DNA of 47,224 nucleotides from JBNRMW01 sp050309795 (lineage in GTDB: Bacteria; Bacillota_I; Bacilli_A; Erysipelotrichales; Erysipelotrichaceae): the NCBI GenBank assembly GCA_050309795.1, contig JBNRMW010000004.1, forward strand, positions 1 through 47,224, read 5' to 3'. Shown one piece after another: positions 43,234 to 47,224 of this stretch. Position 1 is the first letter of the stretch, and the number at the start of each line of letters is the position of its first letter. A model generated the notes under the pieces. That model worked only from the letters and a program-made list of their open reading frames with translations, searched no databases and was not told the DNA's origin. A program made the translations under genes and the position numbers.

Positions 43234-43725
43234 TTAGAGATTAATGGTCACAATTCCTTCCGTCTCATAATCAACGTCTTCGTGTGCTTTGTGTAAATCA
43301 ACACTTTGTCCCGAAGTGACAATGAACGGGCTTATTGTGGATTTTCCAGCGTTATTAATGGCTTCTAAATCCATTTGAGTAAGAACATCGCCTTGTTTGA
43401 CCTTTTGGCCTTGGACGACTTTCGAACTAAAACCAACACCATTCAATTCTACGGTATCGATACCTAAATGTAGTAGGATTTCAACGCCATCTTTGTCTTT
43501 GATACCAAAAGCATGACCGGTTGGAAAGACCAGAATCACTTCACCACTGATTGGTGCGACAATCTTACCGTCGGTTAAATCTAAAGCATAGCCATCGCCC
43601 ATCATTTTTTGAGCGAATACTTGATCTGGTACTTCTTCTAAAGGAAGTACCTTTCCTTTACCAAAGCTTCGATAAACCTCATTTTGAGCGGTATCGTCTT
43701 TTTTCTTTTTTAAAAAATTAAACAT
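43234..43725 (-). CDS. PTS glucose-type EIIA component
   Basis: A 163-residue soluble EIIA of the glucose/sucrose family: APISGEVILVFPTGHAFGIKDKDGVEILLHLGIDTVEL (the His in LLHLGID accepts phosphate from HPr) and VDLHKAHEDVDYETEG. TreP in this operon has only EIIB and EIIC, so this protein supplies the missing EIIA step, and may also serve other permeases. 14 bases after the hydrolase gene. Confidence 0.94.
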   Translation of the reverse strand: MFNFLKKKKDDTAQNEVYRSFGKGKVLPLEEVPDQVFAQKMMGDGYALDLTDGKIVAPISGEVILVFPTGHAFGIKDKDGVEILLHLGIDTVELNGVGFSSKVVQGQKVKQGDVLTQMDLEAINNAGKSTISPFIVTSGQSVDLHKAHEDVDYETEGIVTINL

Positions 43726-43739
43726 CTTTTCGACCCTTT

Positions 43740-45374
43740 CTAAGCCTTTATTACTAGGGCTTCGTATGGATTCAATTCTACCATCTCCGCCAGGGAAGTT
43801 CTACTATAATTAGATACCACAATCTCGCCCATGTATGGCAGTTCATAGCGAACCTTTTCTCCATAATGATTCGTTATAACTAAGAGTTTCTGGTTTTCAT
43901 ATAAACGTTCGTACACAAATAATTGCGGATGATCGAGATCTAAAAAACGGATGCTTCCTTCACTAATAATCTTCTGCTCTTTTCTCAATTGTATCAGTTT
44001 TTGATAAAACTTGAACACCGAATGCTCTGCCTGTAAATCCTGTTTAACTGATTTCAGCTTTGGATGTTTAGAAAAAGCAATCCACGGTTCTACCGTACTA
44101 AATCCATAGTGGGGTTGGTCTTCATCCCAGGGGATGGGCGTTCGAGCATTATCGCGTGAATGAGCGCTCAAAATGGCTAAGACCTTGGCTTCATCTTGAT
44201 GTTTTTCCATCAAAATCTTGTACATATTAGTCGATTCAATGTCCACGTAATCATCAATCGAATCAAAATAAGCGTTAGGAAGACCAACTTCCTCCCCTTG
44301 ATAAATATAGGGCATTCCACGCATTAAATGGATGGAAGTCGCAATCATGGTCGCTGATTCATATGGATAGTTTAAATCGTCACCAAAGCGTGAATTAGCT
44401 CGTGGTTGGTCGTGGTTATTATAGAAGACGGCTGAGTAAGCATCATGTTCTTGCATGGCTTCTTGCCATTGTTTCCATATCTGTTTCAACTGAATGAAAT
44501 CAAATGGTTGAACTTGCCATTTTTGATTATTTTCATAGTCTACTTTTAAGTGATGGAAGTTGAAAATCATGGACAGCTCTTCTCGTTTAGGGTCCGCATA
44601 TTTAACCCCATGTTCTACCGAGGTACTACTCATTTCGCCAACCGTTAAAATATTCTCATACCGGCCAAAACTCGCTTGATTGAGACGGTGAAGATGTTCG
44701 TGTATTTTCAAGCCATCTGTATAAAAACGACGGCCATCCCCAATCATGTCGTCTTCGAAAACTTCTGGCTTCGAGACTAGGTTGATGACATCAAAGCGAA
44801 AACCTTTAACCCCTTTATCCAGCCAGAAATTAACAACATGGCACAGTTCATTAAAAACCTCGGGATTTTCCCAGTTTAAATCCGCTTGCGTCACATCGAA
44901 GAGATGTAAATAATATAAATCCAACTCGGGAACATATTCAAAAGCCGAACCACCAAACTTCGATTGCCAATTAGCAATATCTTCTTCTTTTTTAAAGAAA
45001 TAATAGTTCTGGTAGTGACGATCGCCATGAACCGCTTTTTGAAACCATTCATGCTCGGTGGAGGTATGGTTAAAAACCATATCAAACATAATCGAAATAC
45101 CCCGTTTAGAAGCTTCTTCGATCAGTTGTTCAACATCGGCCATGCTTCCAAACAAAGGATCTATTTCATAATAATTAGCCACGTCGTAGCCGTTGTCCTT
45201 TTGGGGAGACTTGAAGAATGGAGTGGACCACAGGTAATCCACACCAAGTTTTTCCAGATAATCGAGCTTTTCAATCATCCCCGCGATATCGCCAATTCCA
45301 TCCCCATTGCTGTCGTTAAACGACCGGGGATAGATTTGATAAACGACTGATTGAAATTTGTTATATGCTTTCAT
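43740..45374 (-). CDS. treA: Trehalose-6-phosphate hydrolase
   Basis: A 544-residue GH13 enzyme splitting trehalose 6-phosphate to glucose and glucose 6-phosphate. Motifs: VVYQIYPRSFNDSNGDGIGDIAGM, DMVFNHTSTEHEWF, GFRFDVINLVSK (nucleophile Asp), LTVGEMSST (acid Glu) and YNNHDQPRANSRFGDD. Length and wording match TreA/TreC; an oligo-1,6-glucosidase is the alternative, but the PTS neighbours favour the phosphate substrate. Follows treP by ten bases. Confidence 0.93.
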   Translation of the reverse strand: MKAYNKFQSVVYQIYPRSFNDSNGDGIGDIAGMIEKLDYLEKLGVDYLWSTPFFKSPQKDNGYDVANYYEIDPLFGSMADVEQLIEEASKRGISIMFDMVFNHTSTEHEWFQKAVHGDRHYQNYYFFKKEEDIANWQSKFGGSAFEYVPELDLYYLHLFDVTQADLNWENPEVFNELCHVVNFWLDKGVKGFRFDVINLVSKPEVFEDDMIGDGRRFYTDGLKIHEHLHRLNQASFGRYENILTVGEMSSTSVEHGVKYADPKREELSMIFNFHHLKVDYENNQKWQVQPFDFIQLKQIWKQWQEAMQEHDAYSAVFYNNHDQPRANSRFGDDLNYPYESATMIATSIHLMRGMPYIYQGEEVGLPNAYFDSIDDYVDIESTNMYKILMEKHQDEAKVLAILSAHSRDNARTPIPWDEDQPHYGFSTVEPWIAFSKHPKLKSVKQDLQAEHSVFKFYQKLIQLRKEQKIISEGSIRFLDLDHPQLFVYERLYENQKLLVITNHYGEKVRYELPYMGEIVVSNYSRTSLAEMVELNPYEALVIKA

Positions 45375-45384
45375 TGTTTATGAA

Positions 45385-46827
45385 TTAAGCGTCTTTGGCT
45401 TCCCGACGTTTCCCAAGGAAAACGGTTAGGGTAAATGGTACAACAATCGCAATCGCTGCAATCAAGAAGAAGATGCCCCATTTATTAAAGTCAAAGCTTA
45501 AAAAGCCAGGCAAACCACCAACACCGATGGAATTTGCCATTAAACCAATTCCGACAGAAACCACCGCCGCAATCGCTGATCCAATCATTGCTGAAATAAA
45601 TGGATAGCTATACTTCAAGTTAATACCAAACATGGCTGGTTCCGTAACTCCTAAATAACAAGAGATCAACGCTGGAACCGAAACTTGAGATTCTTCCGGG
45701 TTCGATTTCCGGTGCAACCACCAGACACCTAGAACCGCTGAACCTTGAGCAATATTACTGAATGCAATCATCGGCCACAATAAAGTGCCGCCATAGTCGG
45801 CAGAAAGTTGTAAGTCGATCGCATTGGTCATATGGTGTAGTCCTGTAATAACCAATGGCGCATAGAAGAAACCAAAGATTCCAGCAAAAATAACGCGGAA
45901 AGACGAAACTAAGCCCGCATAAACCACGTCAGAAATCCATTTACCAATGACCCAACCGACTGGTCCTAAAACTAAATGAGCGACCAATACAGAAATCAGC
46001 AAAGACAGTAATGGAACAAAAATCATTTGGATAACATTCGGAATCACTTTCTTAAAGAAACGCTCCAAATAAACCAAAGTGAACCCCGCTAACATCGCTG
46101 GAATAACTTGAGCTTGATAACCAATCATTTCCACTTGAGCAAAACCAAAGTCCCAAACTGGAATCTCAGTTGCTCCTGCCACACCATACGCATTCAATAG
46201 TTGTGGGGAAACGAGGGTAATACCTAAAACAATCCCAAGTATTTGAGTCGTACCCATTTTGCGGGTAACCGCCCAAGTAATTCCTACAGGTAAGAAGTGG
46301 AAAATAGCTTCACCTAATAACCATAGGAAGTGGTTAACACCATTCCAGAAAACCGATACATTCGTAATGGTTAAAGTTCCATTGACTAAATCAAAGGCAC
46401 CGCCATCGGTAAACATAGGAACAGCTTCCAGAATGTTTCTAAATCCGAGAATCATACCACCCGCAACAATCGCTGGAATAATCGGTGCGAAAATCTCGGC
46501 TAGATTACTCATTAAGCGTTGGAGGGCGTTTTGGTGTTGCATGGCTTGAACTTTGACCCCTTCTTTCGTGGTCCCTTCAATACCTGCTTGTTTGGTCAAT
46601 TCATTATAAAATTGATCGACCTCGTTGCCAATAATAACTTGGAACTGCCCTGCTTGGGTAAAGCTCCCTTTAACCGATGGAAGGGCTTCTATCCCAGGAA
46701 TATCTGCAATGTTTGGATCATTGAGCACAAAACGCAAACGTGTTACGCAATGAGTTGCGGCCGCAATGTTGTCTTTTCCACCAACCAAATCAATCATTTG
46801 GCCAGCTTCTTGAGTGAATTTACTCAT
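45385..46827 (-). CDS. treP: PTS trehalose-type EIIBC permease
   Basis: A 480-residue permease starting at ATG 46827 after GAGGAG. EIIB occupies about 1-85 with the phosphocysteine in AAATHCVTRLRFVL; EIIC (about 110-475) has ten or so helices with GGMILGFRNIL and APLVITGLHHMTNAID. The wording and the linked hydrolase fit trehalose import as trehalose 6-phosphate. No EIIA domain is fused. Expression is likely controlled by the RAT/terminator pair in the leader. Confidence 0.93.
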   Translation of the reverse strand: MSKFTQEAGQMIDLVGGKDNIAAATHCVTRLRFVLNDPNIADIPGIEALPSVKGSFTQAGQFQVIIGNEVDQFYNELTKQAGIEGTTKEGVKVQAMQHQNALQRLMSNLAEIFAPIIPAIVAGGMILGFRNILEAVPMFTDGGAFDLVNGTLTITNVSVFWNGVNHFLWLLGEAIFHFLPVGITWAVTRKMGTTQILGIVLGITLVSPQLLNAYGVAGATEIPVWDFGFAQVEMIGYQAQVIPAMLAGFTLVYLERFFKKVIPNVIQMIFVPLLSLLISVLVAHLVLGPVGWVIGKWISDVVYAGLVSSFRVIFAGIFGFFYAPLVITGLHHMTNAIDLQLSADYGGTLLWPMIAFSNIAQGSAVLGVWWLHRKSNPEESQVSVPALISCYLGVTEPAMFGINLKYSYPFISAMIGSAIAAVVSVGIGLMANSIGVGGLPGFLSFDFNKWGIFFLIAAIAIVVPFTLTVFLGKRREAKDA

Positions 46828-46869
46828 ATGTTTTCTCCTCTCTTTAACGCGTTTTCTAGCCTCTGGAAA

Positions 46870-46918
46870 ATAAAAACCTTCTATAAATTCACACATAAAA
46901 TGTGAATCCACAGAAGGT
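46870..46918 (-). terminator. Conditional terminator in the treP leader
   Basis: Minus-strand arms ACCTTCT (from 46918) and AGAAGGT (to 46876), with an inner stem ATTCACA/TGTGAAT, then TTTTTATTTT. Its first bases overlap the last bases of the RAT, so both cannot form. Confidence 0.88.
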
Positions 46919-46940
46919 CTTGCCCGATTGGTTACAATCC
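46916..46940 (-). promoter_or_regulatory. RAT-type ribonucleic antiterminator (BglG/LicT family target)
   Basis: The minus-strand RNA starts GGATTGTAAC, ends GGGCAAGACC and is 25 nt long. This follows the RAT pattern of licS/bglP/sacB leaders (GGATTGTTAC ... GGCAAGACC) with a loop about four bases shorter. It overlaps the terminator stem, the classical switch in which a bound antiterminator protein allows readthrough into treP. Confidence 0.85.
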
Positions 46941-47135
46941 TTATTGATGATAAACCATTTCTAACCGATTAAGGTGAATGGTTAAGTACACCAATTCCTG
47001 TTGATTGATTTTAGCTTTCAAACGCTTTTCTAGAAATTTTTGGACTTCCTTCGCACATGTATGCGCTTTCGGAAAATCCTCAAGCACATTATATAAGACC
47101 CGGGAGTTTGACACATCAAAATTACATAGATTCAC
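46941..47135 (-). pseudogene. C-terminal remnant of a PRD-containing BglG/LicT antiterminator
   Basis: The 64 residues VLYNVLEDFPKAHTCAKEV...QQELVYLTIHLNRLEMVYH match the end of the second PRD of BglG/LicT-type proteins, which have about 280 residues. The RNA-binding CAT domain, PRD1 and half of PRD2 are missing; the frame meets a TAA at 47148. The possible GTG start lacks a ribosome site. The stop codon adjoins the RAT, so this was the cognate regulator gene. Confidence 0.8.
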
Positions 47136-47140
47136 AATGG

Positions 47141-47163
47141 TCCACTGTTAAGTGGATTTTTTA
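47141..47163 (+). terminator. Plus-strand hairpin with T run at the deletion edge
   Basis: TCCACT-GTTA-AGTGGA followed by six T on the plus strand. No plus-strand gene lies before it in this window, and it sits right where the antiterminator homology ends. Confidence 0.6.
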
Positions 47164-47224
47164 ATGTAAATTTTGTCAAATATTGTGTATTTTACTATAG
47201 TATTATCTAGTATTGTATGGTATA

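Noticed and set aside
1..47224. CRISPR arrays, insertion sequences, phage genes
   Set aside because: No regular repeat-spacer pattern, transposase, integrase or phage structural gene was seen on either strand.

Overview
The window looks like chromosomal DNA of a low-GC, anaerobic, fermentative member of the Bacillota, perhaps near the Erysipelotrichia/Acholeplasma-Haloplasma side. The placement is an inference from gene content: anaerobic ribonucleotide reductase, hemerythrin/DUF438, glgC-glgD, a PRD-type antitermination signal, MgtE and LemA/DUF2207. The code is standard. TGA ends many genes here (rnr, the DUF1858 gene, folC, a lipoprotein gene, baiN), often in ATGA overlaps, and Trp is read from TGG. 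TGA or TAA triplets inside otherwise open genes are therefore real interruptions.

Region 1 (1-5.9 kb, minus strand) is cation handling and envelope: a P-type Ca2+/Mn2+ ATPase behind a yybP-ykoY (Mn2+) riboswitch, the Mg2+ transporter MgtE behind a structured leader I cannot assign, and a PdaA-like polysaccharide deacetylase lipoprotein. Region 2 (5.9-10.1 kb) is decayed accessory DNA around two stable RNA genes, tRNA-Ser(GGA) and tmRNA. It holds a SIS-domain gene spliced by deletion into the tail of an EamA transporter, a helicase-related ATP-binding protein gene with a stop and frameshifts, a membrane protein gene broken by TGA and an AbrB-family permease gene broken by TAA. Region 3 (10.2-15.7 kb) has a TraX-like acyltransferase overlapping a membrane-anchored pullulanase, a flavoprotein and a lipoprotein. 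Region 4 (15.9-18.0 kb) is AT-rich and poorly conserved, with a secreted protein, a damaged gene and a small one-helix protein. Region 5 (18.0-26.4 kb) has lemA-DUF2207, then rnr-smpB and secG separated by a divergent DUF1858-DUF438 pair, two related lipoproteins and a small XRE regulator.

Region 6 (26.5-32.3 kb, plus strand) has nrdD-nrdG and a LapA/Wzy-like/DUF1576 membrane operon. Region 7 (32.3-39.5 kb, minus strand) holds the glycolytic operon pgk-tpiA-eno and the glycogen operon glgC-glgD-glgA. Region 8 (39.5-42.3 kb) is ung-folC-folT. Region 9 (42.4-47.2 kb) is an RpiR-type regulator convergent with a trehalose PTS operon (treP-treA-EIIA). That operon starts with a BglG/LicT-type RAT/terminator switch, but only the last quarter of an antiterminator gene remains beside it.

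The carbohydrate genes form a coherent picture: trehalose uptake and hydrolysis and extracellular pullulan/starch breakdown feed glycolysis, with glycogen as the store. The most interesting unexplained signals are the mgtE leader RNA, the orphan trehalose RAT switch, the palindromes at the nrdD and glgC promoters, and the small one-helix ORF next to a damaged gene at about 17 kb. I did not recognise a complete new defence or mobile system.
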